A DNA stretch of 64,000 bases from Vibrio penaeicida (GCF_002933855.1 NZ_BFAQ01000044.1:62001-126000), one strand, 5' to 3'; shown: positions 25,978 through 35,705, numbered from the stretch's first letter. Program-made: numbers and translations. The notes: generated by a model from the sequence alone, not told the origin.

Positions 25978-27891
25978 TTAACCTTGAATAACTTGCGATT
26001 GAAACGGGAACTGAGAATTCGAATGTAGCTGGCTAATGATGGTGGTTTTTAACCGAACAGGAGAAACGGGCTTATTGACCAATAAGTAGCCACTCTCTCT
26101 TACTTGTTGCTTGAGTGTTTCGCTTCGATTTGCACTTAGCACAATGGTTGGCACTGAATGAGGACGATTAAGGTGCACATGTTCAGCAACTTCCAAACCT
26201 GTTTTACCTTCATCTAAATGGTAATCCACTATCAGCAGTTCAACCGAATCCGATGAAACATCGCATTGCACCTGCAATGCAGCTAAAGACTCTGCCGTCA
26301 CCACGTCACATCCCCACTGACTAAGTAACTCCTTCATCGCCATGCAAATATTATTATCGTTATCCACAACCCAAATTCGACAGCCTTGTAAAACAGCACT
26401 TGCATCTAACTCTTTTGGCTTCAGAACTGGCATGGCGGTTGTTTTCACCGTGCCATAAGGCACTAAAACCGAAAAGCGCGATCCTTTGTGAAGTTCTGAC
26501 TCCAATGAAATATGGTGCCCTAATACCCCTGAAATCTTATCAACAATGGCTAACCCCAGCCCCAGTTGCGTTCTGTTTTCTGCTTTTCTAGGACTCAGAC
26601 GTTTGAATTCTTGAAACACCTCTTTTTGCTTATCTTTAGGAATGCCGTCTCCTGTATCCAAAACATCAATTCTCACCCCGCTTTCAGTGCGCCGACAGCC
26701 CAGTAAAACCTTACCCGACTCGGTATACCTTAAGGCGTTGGTCATCAGGTTCCTGATGATTCTGGCAAGCAATACGGAATCACTGTAAATCACAACTTTA
26801 CTGGGGACGTATCTCACTTCTGTTTCAGACTCAAAGGCTAATTGATGGAACTCATTGGCGATGTTGTCTAACAACTCGTTTAGAGCGAAAGGCTGCTTGT
26901 CTGCGCGAATGGTTCCAGCATCCAATTTTGAAATATCAACCAGCATGGTAATTAAAGATTCGACATCGGAAAGGGAGTGATCCAACGAATCCACCAGCCT
27001 ACGGGCGGGCGGTCCTAGCCTTTGTGCACGCAACGATCCCAAAAATAGCTGCGCAGCATTCAAGGGCTGCAATAAGTCGTGGCTGATAGCCGCAAGGAAT
27101 TTCGTTTTTGATAGATTAGCCAATTCCGCCTCTTGCTTGGCGTCTAGTAGCCTGCCTTGGATCTCTCGCCGTTCATCGACTTCTTTACTTAACTGATTGT
27201 TCAGGTCTTCCAACTGAGCCGTTCTAAGCTGTACGCGCTTTTCTAGCGTTTGATAAGACTGGCGTAATTTTTCACTAATGGCTGCCTCATACCTTGCCGA
27301 TTCCGCTTCTTTAAGAAGGGTAATATCGGTGTACAGCATCACCAACCCACCATCCACTGTTCGGCGTTCACTCACTTGCACCCAGCGATTATCTCGCTGC
27401 TGAAAAACCCTTCCTCCATGTAAGTCGGAATACGGTAACTCTTTGACGATAAGACCTTTGGTGTGCGCGAGCCTTTTCACTTCAGCCAGCGTGATGCTCG
27501 ACATATCAAGTGAAATATCATGATCAAGCCAATATTGTTGAAATCGACTATTGGAATGTACGAGGTGCCGGTCTTTGTCATACAAAGCAAAACCGTCAGA
27601 AATAGATTCAATCGCATCAACAAAACGTTGCTGTGCACGCTCTACTTTTTGATTGGCGTGCGAAAGTGCTCTGTTGATACTTTCTAATTCATGCAGAGTG
27701 TTATTGAGCTCTTCTGTTTTTTCACGAACCTGATCAGCCAACACAACGGAATGCTGAAAAGCGGCATAAGGATCAACACGGTGGCTGTTGTCTTGCTCTA
27801 CACGACGAACCAAAGAATCGATGATTTTTTTCTGGCGTTCATTTTCTAATAACGCCTCTTCAAGTTGGCGCTTCAACGCTTCATCCGACAT
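25978..27891 (-). CDS. Hybrid sensor histidine kinase (ErcS'/NahK-like)
   Basis: Probably cytoplasmic sensor of 637 aa with no clear membrane segment. Order: coiled coil (1-90), PAS (about 92-200; DGFALYDKDRHLVHSN), coiled coil, HisKA with the phospho-His in ISHDLLQPLNAAQLF, HATPase (DTGDGIPKDKQ; LGLGLAIVDKISGVLG), and a C-terminal receiver with the acceptor Asp in LLIVDYHLDEG. The SHDLLQPLNA box is typical of the NahK/ErcS' group that controls ethanol oxidation in Pseudomonas. Its ATG directly follows the stop of the FIST gene, so they form one unit; the LuxR-type regulator across the divergent promoter is the likely partner, consistent with the PQQ genes next door. Confidence 0.9.
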   Translation of the reverse strand: MSDEALKRQLEEALLENERQKKIIDSLVRRVEQDNSHRVDPYAAFQHSVVLADQVREKTEELNNTLHELESINRALSHANQKVERAQQRFVDAIESISDGFALYDKDRHLVHSNSRFQQYWLDHDISLDMSSITLAEVKRLAHTKGLIVKELPYSDLHGGRVFQQRDNRWVQVSERRTVDGGLVMLYTDITLLKEAESARYEAAISEKLRQSYQTLEKRVQLRTAQLEDLNNQLSKEVDERREIQGRLLDAKQEAELANLSKTKFLAAISHDLLQPLNAAQLFLGSLRAQRLGPPARRLVDSLDHSLSDVESLITMLVDISKLDAGTIRADKQPFALNELLDNIANEFHQLAFESETEVRYVPSKVVIYSDSVLLARIIRNLMTNALRYTESGKVLLGCRRTESGVRIDVLDTGDGIPKDKQKEVFQEFKRLSPRKAENRTQLGLGLAIVDKISGVLGHHISLESELHKGSRFSVLVPYGTVKTTAMPVLKPKELDASAVLQGCRIWVVDNDNNICMAMKELLSQWGCDVVTAESLAALQVQCDVSSDSVELLIVDYHLDEGKTGLEVAEHVHLNRPHSVPTIVLSANRSETLKQQVRESGYLLVNKPVSPVRLKTTIISQLHSNSQFPFQSQVIQG

Positions 27892-29100
27892 TTAGCCCAC
27901 CTTTTCACGCACTTCTGTCATATCAGAAGAGAGTGGATAAACATTGGGCTGACGACCTATTGCGACACCTGTTAGCGTCTGATTCATATGTACGCCACCG
28001 AGCTGTTCTCCATAGGTATTAAACCCAACCATGCGGAAGTCACTGAAAATGGCTTTGATGGTTTCTAACCCGTTAGTTTGTTCTATTTCCTTACGCCGCA
28101 AAAAACAATCGCACCCGATAATGATTTCTAAATCTCCTACCCTTTCAGACACTTCGCTAAGCTTTTGTTTTGCATTGGCGTAAATGTCGCCCGGTTTCAT
28201 CGCGGTAACGACAATGCCATCATCAACCGCGCAGTAAAAATCCAAACTCAGATCATCATTCACTTTCTGAATAGACCGAATGTAAAACTCTCCTCCCACT
28301 TTCACCGCTAATGGGTGCAGAGCGTATATTTCTGGTCTGAGATCGTCGAGTAAAATACCTACTTCTCTCGCATACACTTGCGCAGCAGGCTCAGCGTTGA
28401 ATTCATAGACTCGGCGGCATTCACTGTCGGCTTTCGTCACCACCAACTTACTGCCTAAACTTTGAATATGATGCGTCGTGAAGACTTCAAATGGGCAAGT
28501 AGTATTGAACATCACCACAATGGCGGAATCGGCATAGAATTTACCGTCGAAATACACATGAGTATTTGCCAAGTTTTCATCGTCTCCGGCCGACCCTCCA
28601 AAATGCGGAATTCGACCCAGAGCCGTATCTAAAGTGACAAGGAAATTTTCTTCTTGCGGCGACAACCCATCTATTAAGGTAAGCACAAAACTACTGTGCT
28701 TTATGGGCGCTTTTAGGTGGCTTCGGCAATTTTCAAAAAGGGTTTCGACGCACTGCTGCGCAACACTTAACTCAAAATTTTCTAGCGGTATCACCATGCC
28801 AGATACCGTAAACGCGCTTTGGGTAAAGCCAATCGCACTGATACTGCTTTTCGCATAACCGCTGCTGGTAATTTCCCCCGCCGAAGTGCACCCCATCACT
28901 TTGCAATGAGTAAATGCGCGATCCATTTCTGATTCAAGTTCTTTTAAATCGTAGGCAGCGGAGCAGAAGAATAAAACAAACCCAATGTTTGGGGTGTTCA
29001 AACGTGCAGCAAGCTCTCTTACCGCCTTAACGGCTTCAAGCTGATAGGATTCAGCCGTCACCACGGCAGCTTGGTCTGGTATTGGACTGGCAGAAAACAT
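27892..29100 (-). CDS. FIST-domain sensor protein
   Basis: A 402 aa protein with FIST_N (about 35-230; CTSAGEITSSGYAKSSISAIGF and PHFGGSAGDDENLA, given here in part) and FIST_C (about 250-385; DCFLRRKEIEQ, FSDFRMVGFNTYGEQLGG). FIST proteins are proposed to bind small ligands, often amino acids, and to feed two-component kinases. It is followed with no gap by the hybrid kinase, matching the FIST/ErcS' arrangement next to the Pseudomonas PQQ-ethanol oxidation genes. The ligand is unknown. Confidence 0.9.
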   Translation of the reverse strand: MFSASPIPDQAAVVTAESYQLEAVKAVRELAARLNTPNIGFVLFFCSAAYDLKELESEMDRAFTHCKVMGCTSAGEITSSGYAKSSISAIGFTQSAFTVSGMVIPLENFELSVAQQCVETLFENCRSHLKAPIKHSSFVLTLIDGLSPQEENFLVTLDTALGRIPHFGGSAGDDENLANTHVYFDGKFYADSAIVVMFNTTCPFEVFTTHHIQSLGSKLVVTKADSECRRVYEFNAEPAAQVYAREVGILLDDLRPEIYALHPLAVKVGGEFYIRSIQKVNDDLSLDFYCAVDDGIVVTAMKPGDIYANAKQKLSEVSERVGDLEIIIGCDCFLRRKEIEQTNGLETIKAIFSDFRMVGFNTYGEQLGGVHMNQTLTGVAIGRQPNVYPLSSDMTEVREKVG

Positions 29101-29187
29101 CCCTCTTCCTTAGTCGATATCTTTGGATCTATCTTTGATTAAAGAAACATGTATACATTCAGTCTAGCTTGGTCTGAGGCAACGTTA

Positions 29188-29205
29188 ATCCTACTTAAGG
29201 AGGAT
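29188..29205. promoter_or_regulatory. Near-palindromic candidate operator between FIST and LuxR-type genes
   Basis: ATCCTACTTAAGGAGGAT is an 18-base near-palindrome (one mismatched pair) in the 299-base divergent gap, about 90 bases from the FIST start and 195 from the regulator start. An 18-base relative with 14 identities (ATCCTACTTTGTGATGAT, 35595-35612) lies upstream of pqqA. Confidence 0.4.
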
Positions 29206-29399
29206 ATTTGTCGTTCATCTTCTCCTCATATAGTCGATGTCTCATTATTAGAACAAGCATTATAAATTGAGCTGATTACACTAAAAGGAACTACTAAGAA
29301 TAGGGTTATTTACTTCAATATCCGTAACCCAATGAAAGTTAAACATAACGTCAGTAGGTACGAAGAATGATAAGAAAACCTTAAGGAAGAGGGATTCGC

Positions 29400-30068
29400 A
29401 TGTACAAATTCTTGATTGCCGATGATCATCCGCTGTTTCGAGACGCCTTGGTCTCCGTCATTAGAGGACGATTTTTAGACTGCTCCATCCATCAAACGGA
29501 AGATGTTGCTACAACGTTGGAATACGTAAATGAGCATTCTGATACCGACCTAATCCTGCTAGACCTAAACATGCCTGGCATGGGGGGACTTAACGGGCTA
29601 CTTGAGCTAAGAAATCAAGCACCTTCAGTGCCTGTCGCCATCATATCGGCTGAAACAAATAAACAAACCATTCTTCAAACCATCGCCTATGGCGCCATTG
29701 GTTTTATCTCAAAATCCTCTTCTCGCGAAGAAATGACGAACGCATTTTCTCAAATAATTAATGGGAATGTGTATTTACCAGCCAATATCATTCGAGCAAC
29801 AGACGATACGAAATTTTCTGGGCAACGAAACAAAGAGCCCGCCTTTTCTGCTGATATGTTAAGCACCCTAACCCGTCGGCAATTACTAGTGTTGAAATCG
29901 ATGTCGCAAGGCAGCGCGAATAAACAAATCGCTTACGACCTTAATATCTCTGAAACCACGGTGAAATCTCATGTTTCAGCGATATTGAAAAAGCTTGGGG
30001 TTCATAACCGGATCCAAGCCGTAGTTGGTGTCACCAATATCGACTTTGATCGCTACTTAAGGCGTTAA
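29400..30068 (+). CDS. LuxR/NarL-type response regulator (ErbR/AgmR-like)
   Basis: DNA-binding response regulator of 222 aa: receiver at about 1-120 (ADDHPLFRDAL; acceptor Asp in LILLDLNMPGMGG) and a C-terminal LuxR HTH (LTRRQLLVLKSMSQGSANKQ; ISETTVKSHVSAILKKL). It is divergent from the FIST/hybrid-kinase pair and convergent with pqqF with a 10-base gap. In Pseudomonas the similarly placed AgmR/ErbR activates PQQ and ethanol dehydrogenase genes, so I infer the same job here. AAGGAAGAGGG upstream of the ATG serves as ribosome site. Confidence 0.9.
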   Translation: MYKFLIADDHPLFRDALVSVIRGRFLDCSIHQTEDVATTLEYVNEHSDTDLILLDLNMPGMGGLNGLLELRNQAPSVPVAIISAETNKQTILQTIAYGAIGFISKSSSREEMTNAFSQIINGNVYLPANIIRATDDTKFSGQRNKEPAFSADMLSTLTRRQLLVLKSMSQGSANKQIAYDLNISETTVKSHVSAILKKLGVHNRIQAVVGVTNIDFDRYLRR

Positions 30069-30078
30069 ACGGAATCGG

Positions 30079-32103
30079 CTATTTTTTCTTTTTCGCCTTT
30101 AAGTACGGAACGAGTGCGGTTTTCCACATAGCAAATGTGAATGCGAGCCCCGACGAGCCCACTGCCTCTGGCATTTCTAGTGATATACCCAGTAACCGAT
30201 ATGCCGTTTTGTAGAATTCTGGCTGATGCTTGCACAGTTGCGATGCCATTAAGCCGCGAGCGCCATGAAAAACACCCTGTAATTCGGAAGGTGAAAGGTG
30301 TTTAAGGTTAAAGGCTTGAATTTCTTCACACAGTATTCTGCGCGTATGGTGAGGGTTTTTATCGAAATGACTGCAAATTTCCAATGCGTTCAATTCCGGT
30401 TTTATTGAGCTACTGATGCTGTATAGCTGCCCATTGAGTCTCATTTCTATCACTGACCTTCGCTGCATTATCCATTGCACCGCAGCGCACTGATGAAAAG
30501 TCGACACGGATCTGGGTAATCGAAACTCCATTCTAACGCTGTCATGGTTTTGCTCAATACGAACAAAAGGTTCACGCTGTGCGCGGTCTGCATCGCTATG
30601 TGGCATATCTACAGGCATAAAGATCACCTGTTCAGACTTTAGCAAATTAAGCATAAAACCCGGTGGCTCATGCTGGCGAAAGTGGTCATCAAAATGTTGC
30701 CAGAAGATGAGTGCAGAACAAGATAAATGAATGGACAGGCCATGAATATCGCTGTGAACCCCAGAAATAGTTTGTTCATGGTATGCCACAGAATGTGGTG
30801 TCGTTTTAAAATGTTGGGTCACATAATGGATGAGCTCTTGAATCCACGTTTCATAGGCACAGTATAGGTTCGTATCCGCTTTAGGCAGCCGAGCGAAAAT
30901 CGTCACCGTTTGATGGTAAACCGGCTCAGGTAACCAGTCTCCTATTGGTTCCGTTTGGCTTTTGGGCATGTGCATTTCATGAGTTAATGGTTGGTTAGAA
31001 AGATAAAGCGCCGTCAGGCTCTCTCCCCACTTTTTCATCGTATCTCGATGCCGCTCCATACAATACTGAAACCAAATGTTTTTTGCTTCTTGGCATTGCG
31101 TCCACTGGCTAGCCAACATGCTGAGGTAACGTGTAATCAGTTCGTCGTATTCCCCATTTGCACTTTTCATCCTAATTGTTGGCTTTGGGTCAAGCATTGT
31201 CGTCAGAGGCAATAATTGATAACCAAGTGTATCCAAGGTCGATTTGATATGCCCTTCACTAAGCATTTTGTATATCTGAACCGCTTTTTTGTCTGACATT
31301 TTCAATGTTAGCTTACAGTCACATGAACCAGTTTGTGCGCTCTTTATCCAGCGAGTCGTTAACGGGATCTTTTCAGGCTCCTCGCTTTTTCGGTAGGCCA
31401 GTGCAGTAACAATACTTTGCCAAATATGCGTTAGATTCCAGTTCCCCGCCGTTACAATACAAAAGTACTCTGGACGGTAGTGATACCAATAATATTGGCG
31501 AATTTCTGGTAGCGACAAGCGAGATATGTTTTTTGCACTCCCCGAATACAGAGGATAATTGAATTCCTTTGCGACTGCGCACGCCTGTTGGAAGTGTTCA
31601 TTGTTTTCATATCCTTGCAGCTCTTGATACAAAGCGCTTAGCTCTCCCCTTTGAACATAAGTACCATCATGGTTATCGGCTTGCCATTCCCTTTCTGTTA
31701 ATAGCGGGCAAAGCGTGGAGTGGACAAAATAATCCAGCCCTAAAAAGGCATTGTCTTTGTGGCTGCCAGACAGATGGAATCGCGTATTACCTCGGCGAGT
31801 GGTGGCATTAAACTCCACCAATCCTAGGCTCGAACGCAGTTGCCAAAAGCGGTGAGAGTCTGGGTATTTGTAACACCCCCGTAAAACCATATGCTCTACA
31901 GCATGGGTAACACCACAGTCGTCATACGAAGGCGTTTTGACCATAACAGAGGCAGAAAACTGCGGTTCTGGATTACTTCGATATAAGTTCGAGCAGTGCC
32001 AATGCCTCAGGCCTGAAGGGTGCTCCCAACAAAGCCATACGTCTCCTTTGGGTGTAACCCTTTCTTTAGTTTGCTTAAATGGAGGAAAACTCAAATTACT
32101 CAT
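30079..32103 (-). CDS. pqqF: PqqF-type M16 zinc peptidase
   Basis: Insulinase-family peptidase thought to process the modified PqqA peptide during PQQ synthesis. The inverted zinc motif HxxEH is present (VTHAVEHMVLRG, near residue 66), with the downstream Glu expected around residue 150 (QELQGYEN region). The first domain is clear; the remainder diverges, and at 674 aa the protein is somewhat shorter than many PqqF. It is the last gene of the pqqABCDEF run, 19 bases after pqqE. Confidence 0.85.
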   Translation of the reverse strand: MSNLSFPPFKQTKERVTPKGDVWLCWEHPSGLRHWHCSNLYRSNPEPQFSASVMVKTPSYDDCGVTHAVEHMVLRGCYKYPDSHRFWQLRSSLGLVEFNATTRRGNTRFHLSGSHKDNAFLGLDYFVHSTLCPLLTEREWQADNHDGTYVQRGELSALYQELQGYENNEHFQQACAVAKEFNYPLYSGSAKNISRLSLPEIRQYYWYHYRPEYFCIVTAGNWNLTHIWQSIVTALAYRKSEEPEKIPLTTRWIKSAQTGSCDCKLTLKMSDKKAVQIYKMLSEGHIKSTLDTLGYQLLPLTTMLDPKPTIRMKSANGEYDELITRYLSMLASQWTQCQEAKNIWFQYCMERHRDTMKKWGESLTALYLSNQPLTHEMHMPKSQTEPIGDWLPEPVYHQTVTIFARLPKADTNLYCAYETWIQELIHYVTQHFKTTPHSVAYHEQTISGVHSDIHGLSIHLSCSALIFWQHFDDHFRQHEPPGFMLNLLKSEQVIFMPVDMPHSDADRAQREPFVRIEQNHDSVRMEFRLPRSVSTFHQCAAVQWIMQRRSVIEMRLNGQLYSISSSIKPELNALEICSHFDKNPHHTRRILCEEIQAFNLKHLSPSELQGVFHGARGLMASQLCKHQPEFYKTAYRLLGISLEMPEAVGSSGLAFTFAMWKTALVPYLKAKKKK

Positions 32104-32122
32104 GGCAATATCGGCTCAAAAC

Positions 32123-33253
32123 CTAGGGCTTTGACATCAATATGGTTTGGCTGTTTCTCATGTGCCGCATAACCAGTTCATTGTGATAGCCAGAAGAAGC
32201 TTGGAAAATAGCATCGGTTATCTTGTGATGATGAGGCGATTTACTGCACACGGGATCCGTTGCAGTAGCACTGCCCGTGAGTAACATTGCCTGACAACGG
32301 CATCCACCGAAATCCGATTCTTTTTCATCGCAGCTTTTACAGGGCTCTTCCATCCACTCAAACCCTCTAAAAGCATTGAAGCTCTCAGATTCATACCAAA
32401 TGTGTTTTAAGCTTCGATCTTTAACATTGAGGAAAGGCAGATCCAGCACCGCTGCGCTGTGGCAGGGTAAAACTTTCCCATCAGGGGCGACACAGGTAAA
32501 GATACTCCCCCAGCCGCTCATGCAAGGTTTGGGGCGTTCTTCATAGTAATCTGGGGTAACAAATATAAACTTGGGTGCATTCCTATCACAGGCATCTCTG
32601 AACGCATTCACTTCGTATTCCGCTTGCTCAATTTCGGCTTTGGACGGCAGCAACGATGCGCGATTTTCGAGTGCCCAACCATAATATTGCGATGTGGCCA
32701 GCTCGACGTAATCGGCGTTCAGCTCACAGCTCAATGCCATAATGCTTTCTATATTGTGAATATTCTGGCGAGTGATAACCGCATTCAGCACCATTGGAAA
32801 TCCAGCTTCCTTTACGGCTTTTGCCATGTTCACTTTGTGCTGAAACGCATTTTTCTTCCCTGCTATGGCATCGCTCATTTCTGGGTCTGCAGCTTGAAGG
32901 CTTATCTGAATATGATCCAATCCCGCTTGTTTTAAGCCATCAATGCGCGATTGGGTCAAACCAATCCCTGAGGTTATTAAGTTAATGTAATAACCAAGAT
33001 CGTGGGCATGTGCAACGATATCGGTGAGGTCTTTACGCATTAATGGCTCACCACCAGAAAGACCCAACTGGACAGCACCCAGCTCCCTTCCCTGCTCTAA
33101 AACATCAAACCATTGTTCAGTGGAAAGTTCTTGCTCTTTACTGCCCAAATCTATGGGGTTGGAGCAATATGGGCAATGGAGCGGACATTGGTACGTCAAC
33201 TCAAGCAGTAACCAGAACGGTGGTTTAATAGGGTTGGAGCCATTGTTTGTCAT
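32123..33253 (-). CDS. pqqE: PqqE radical SAM enzyme
   Basis: Radical SAM/SPASM enzyme that joins the Glu and Tyr side chains of PqqA, with PqqD as chaperone. The 376 aa sequence has the CxxxCxxC cluster in CPLHCPYCSNP (about 19-29), the LGLSGGEPLMR SAM-binding stretch, and a C-terminal SPASM region with Cys in PCMSGWGS, CKSCDEKE, GGCRCQAM and DPVCSKSPHHH. Its start overlaps the end of pqqD by 29 bases, so translation is coupled. Confidence 0.96.
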   Translation of the reverse strand: MTNNGSNPIKPPFWLLLELTYQCPLHCPYCSNPIDLGSKEQELSTEQWFDVLEQGRELGAVQLGLSGGEPLMRKDLTDIVAHAHDLGYYINLITSGIGLTQSRIDGLKQAGLDHIQISLQAADPEMSDAIAGKKNAFQHKVNMAKAVKEAGFPMVLNAVITRQNIHNIESIMALSCELNADYVELATSQYYGWALENRASLLPSKAEIEQAEYEVNAFRDACDRNAPKFIFVTPDYYEERPKPCMSGWGSIFTCVAPDGKVLPCHSAAVLDLPFLNVKDRSLKHIWYESESFNAFRGFEWMEEPCKSCDEKESDFGGCRCQAMLLTGSATATDPVCSKSPHHHKITDAIFQASSGYHNELVMRHMRNSQTILMSKP

Positions 33254-33503
33254 ACGCTACATCCAGAAATTCAATGATGTCACTCTCAATATCTTCGTTC
33301 GGGTACCGAGCACATAGTCGAGTGATGGCAATACTCGGCGTCGTTTCCTGTTCGAACATCGCAAGTACTTCCGCTGCGCTGTCGCTTAACGTGACCATCC
33401 CCTCAGGAAACAGCAGCACATGGCTTTTCTGAGCTTGCTCATACTGCATTCTAAAGGTTGGGTTTCGTTTCCATTTTTCGTTGAAGTTTTTCTTGGTATG
33501 CAT
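33225..33503 (-). CDS. pqqD: PqqD peptide chaperone
   Basis: Small (92 aa) PqqA-binding protein that presents the peptide to PqqE. It has the RRE-type winged fold pattern (HVLLFPEGMVTLSDSAAEVL; then ITRLCARYPNED and a C-terminal FLDVAYDKQWL). It lies between pqqC (9-base gap) and pqqE (29-base overlap) in the canonical order. Confidence 0.93.
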   Translation of the reverse strand: MHTKKNFNEKWKRNPTFRMQYEQAQKSHVLLFPEGMVTLSDSAAEVLAMFEQETTPSIAITRLCARYPNEDIESDIIEFLDVAYDKQWLQPY

Positions 33504-33512
33504 GGCTTCTCC

Positions 33513-34337
33513 TTATTCCTGAAATAGGCTTCGGTGCCAGACAGCTTCGCTAGCGGTAAGGTTTTGATATGGCGCTCGATGAAATTCATGCGCCATGCTG
33601 ATGGCATCAAGCATCGACCACAAAATATCGAGTTTAAACTGCAAAATATTCAGTGCATGCTGCTGATTCTCTGTTGTATCAAAATGCTCCAGAGTAATCG
33701 CCAAACCCTGTTCGACATCTCGACGAGCCTGAGACAACCGTTGCTGAAAGTAAGTTAAGCCCTGATGTTCGATCCACGGATAATGTTGTGGCCAAGAATC
33801 CAAACGGGATTGGTGTATCTCTGGTGCAAATAGCTCCGTTAACGATGAACAAGCGGCCTCTTGCCACGTTGCTCTGCGCGCAAAGTTGACATAGGCATCC
33901 ACCGCAAATCTGACCCCGGGGAGTACCCATTTTTCGGCTAACACCTCTTCGCGTGTAAGCCCCACCGCTACAGCAAGTTGTAGCCAAGCCTCAATCCCGC
34001 CCCATTTTTCTTCCTGTTCAGCATGACCATCATGATCCAAAATGCGCTGCACCCATTGCCGACGAATCTCTGGATGTCGACAGTTTGAGAGTATCGCTGC
34101 GTCTTTTATTGGTATCGAAATCTGGTAATAAAACCGATTCGCAACCCAAGCTCGTATTTGCTCTGGGCTGCATTTCCCTTGGTACATGGCTTTGTGAAAT
34201 GGATGATGAATATGGTAAAGCGCTCCTTTGCTCAACAATGCTTCACGGAATTGCTCTGGCGTCATCGCAGCCGCAGCTTTGTCTCGATGACGCATAGCTT
34301 TATCTTGGTAACGCATGGCTCTATCTTGATGGTTCAT
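33513..34337 (-). CDS. pqqC: PqqC pyrroloquinoline-quinone synthase
   Basis: Cofactor-free oxidase that makes the last ring closure and eight-electron oxidation to PQQ. The 274 aa protein carries the family blocks GALYHIHHPFHKAMYQG, WVANRFYYQISIPIKDAAIL and RILDHDGHAEQEEKWGG with the active-site His/Arg/Tyr residues. The first 21 residues are an unusual run of three seven-residue repeats (NHQDRAM, RYQDKAM, RHRDKAA) not expected in PqqC; a start at Met25 (MTPEQFREAL) would give the usual length, but the listed ATG is also in frame. Confidence 0.95.
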   Translation of the reverse strand: MNHQDRAMRYQDKAMRHRDKAAAAMTPEQFREALLSKGALYHIHHPFHKAMYQGKCSPEQIRAWVANRFYYQISIPIKDAAILSNCRHPEIRRQWVQRILDHDGHAEQEEKWGGIEAWLQLAVAVGLTREEVLAEKWVLPGVRFAVDAYVNFARRATWQEAACSSLTELFAPEIHQSRLDSWPQHYPWIEHQGLTYFQQRLSQARRDVEQGLAITLEHFDTTENQQHALNILQFKLDILWSMLDAISMAHEFHRAPYQNLTASEAVWHRSLFQE

Positions 34338-34399
34338 CCCTTCACTTCTCCAAGTTTTCTCACGCTTCCGAGTTCACCCGTGTTGAGATTGAGTGAACC

Positions 34400-35308
34400 C
34401 TAAACCTCAAATTTCATTCCATCAAAGCCGACTTCAACTCCTGACCTGACCACTTGTAATCGCTCGAAGCCACGTTCATCTAAGATCGGGTTGGTATTGT
34501 TGATATGAACTAGGATTTTCCGAGGCTTGAGGAACTGGCTAAGAAGCGCCAGCATGCCGTGTTTCCCACTTATGGGAAGGTGTCCCATTGATGTGCCCAA
34601 ATCGCTCCCGACCCCTTCTAGGATCATTTCGTCATCTGTCCATAATGTGCCATCGGCTAAAATGCAGTCGGCATTGCTCATCGCCATTTCAATATGCGAA
34701 CTTGGCTTTTCAAGCCCTGGTGCATACACCAGATTTCGACGCGTCTTTGTATCGGTCACGCGAATAGCAATATTGTCGCCAGAGTGAGGGTCATTTCGAT
34801 GAGAGGAATAAGGTGGCGCTTTCGACTCCAAGTTTATGGCTTCAAACCTTAAATGAGGGACCGTAGGGATATGCCAAGACTGCTCGTTTATCGTGTGCTG
34901 CTGGTAACCACCATGCCAATGTGAAAGCACATTTAATAAAGGGAAAGAGTCGGTTAATTCTGAACGGACTTGCTCTGTACAGTACAAATCCATGGGTAAC
35001 CCTTCACGGAGGATCAACAACCCACTGGTGTGATCGACCTGAGCATCCGTTAAGACCACGGCTGCAATAGACGAACCACGCTTGCCAGTACACTCATGAA
35101 TATCCGGATTTTGATTGATTTGCTGGCGAATATCAGGCGACGCATTAATGATGACCCAATGTTCACCATCGTCACTGACTGCTATAGAGGATTGGCTACG
35201 AGGTTCTGCTACGATCTTTCCGTTTCTTAAACCGCTACACATGGTGCAATGGCAATTCCATTGCGGATACCCACCTCCTGCTGCGCTGCCCAGTATGATG
35301 ACATGCAT
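34400..35308 (-). CDS. pqqB: PqqB, PQQ biosynthesis metallo-hydrolase/hydroxylase
   Basis: Metallo-beta-lactamase-fold protein of about 302 aa, reported as an iron-dependent hydroxylase acting on the tyrosine of the PqqE product. Family motifs: HVIILGSAAGGGYPQWNC at the N-terminus with the CHCTMCSG Cys trio, then ALVLTDAQ-like VVLTDAQVDHTSGLL and MGHLPISG. I set the start at 35308 because AAGGAG lies six bases upstream and the family begins with this sequence; the in-frame extension to 35374 lacks these features. It is preceded by pqqA after about 150 bases. Confidence 0.95.
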   Translation of the reverse strand: MHVIILGSAAGGGYPQWNCHCTMCSGLRNGKIVAEPRSQSSIAVSDDGEHWVIINASPDIRQQINQNPDIHECTGKRGSSIAAVVLTDAQVDHTSGLLILREGLPMDLYCTEQVRSELTDSFPLLNVLSHWHGGYQQHTINEQSWHIPTVPHLRFEAINLESKAPPYSSHRNDPHSGDNIAIRVTDTKTRRNLVYAPGLEKPSSHIEMAMSNADCILADGTLWTDDEMILEGVGSDLGTSMGHLPISGKHGMLALLSQFLKPRKILVHINNTNPILDERGFERLQVVRSGVEVGFDGMKFEV

Positions 35309-35460
35309 ACCACTCTCCTTGCCCCTGGATTTTAACCGTGTTGCTCGCCGACCTTGTTCAAAGTAAGAAAACACAGGACATGCCCAAGGTCTGTTGACCT
35401 TAACTACTCATCCATAGAAGCAAGCCCTGTCTTCTCATATCGCGTCTAGAATCTGTCGAC

Positions 35461-35532
35461 CTAGCGGTTACTGATGTATAACGTCACTTCCATACCCAAG
35501 CGAAGTTCCTTGTAAGCGGGTTTTTTCCACAT
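35461..35532 (-). CDS. pqqA: PqqA precursor peptide
   Basis: A 23-codon gene encoding MWKKPAYKELRLGMEV followed by TLYISNR. It has the conserved Glu15-x3-Tyr19 pair that is cross-linked to form PQQ, inside EVTLY. AAAGGAG lies eight bases before the ATG. It is the first gene of pqqABCDEF, so the promoter should be in 35533-35705, where a relative of the 29188 palindrome is found. Such a small gene is easily missed by length filters. Confidence 0.96.
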   Translation of the reverse strand: MWKKPAYKELRLGMEVTLYISNR

Positions 35533-35594
35533 GTGCACTGCTCCTTTGCTGTTATTCCTGAACTCCAGATTACGGGTTAGCCATAAAGTGGACT

Positions 35595-35612
35595 ATCCTA
35601 CTTTGTGATGAT
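35595..35612. promoter_or_regulatory. Candidate operator upstream of pqqA
   Basis: ATCCTACTTTGTGATGAT shares 14 of 18 bases, including the first nine, with the near-palindrome at 29188-29205 in front of the response regulator. It sits about 63 bases upstream of pqqA. Common regulation by the LuxR-type regulator is inferred. Confidence 0.4.
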
Positions 35613-35705
35613 TTCTTTCCTACTTTTCAGAGCTAAGCTTTCTTGTGGGTAAGGTCCGTATGCCATGAAAACATTGGGGATGGAGGCGATTAGAATAAGA
35701 GGCCT

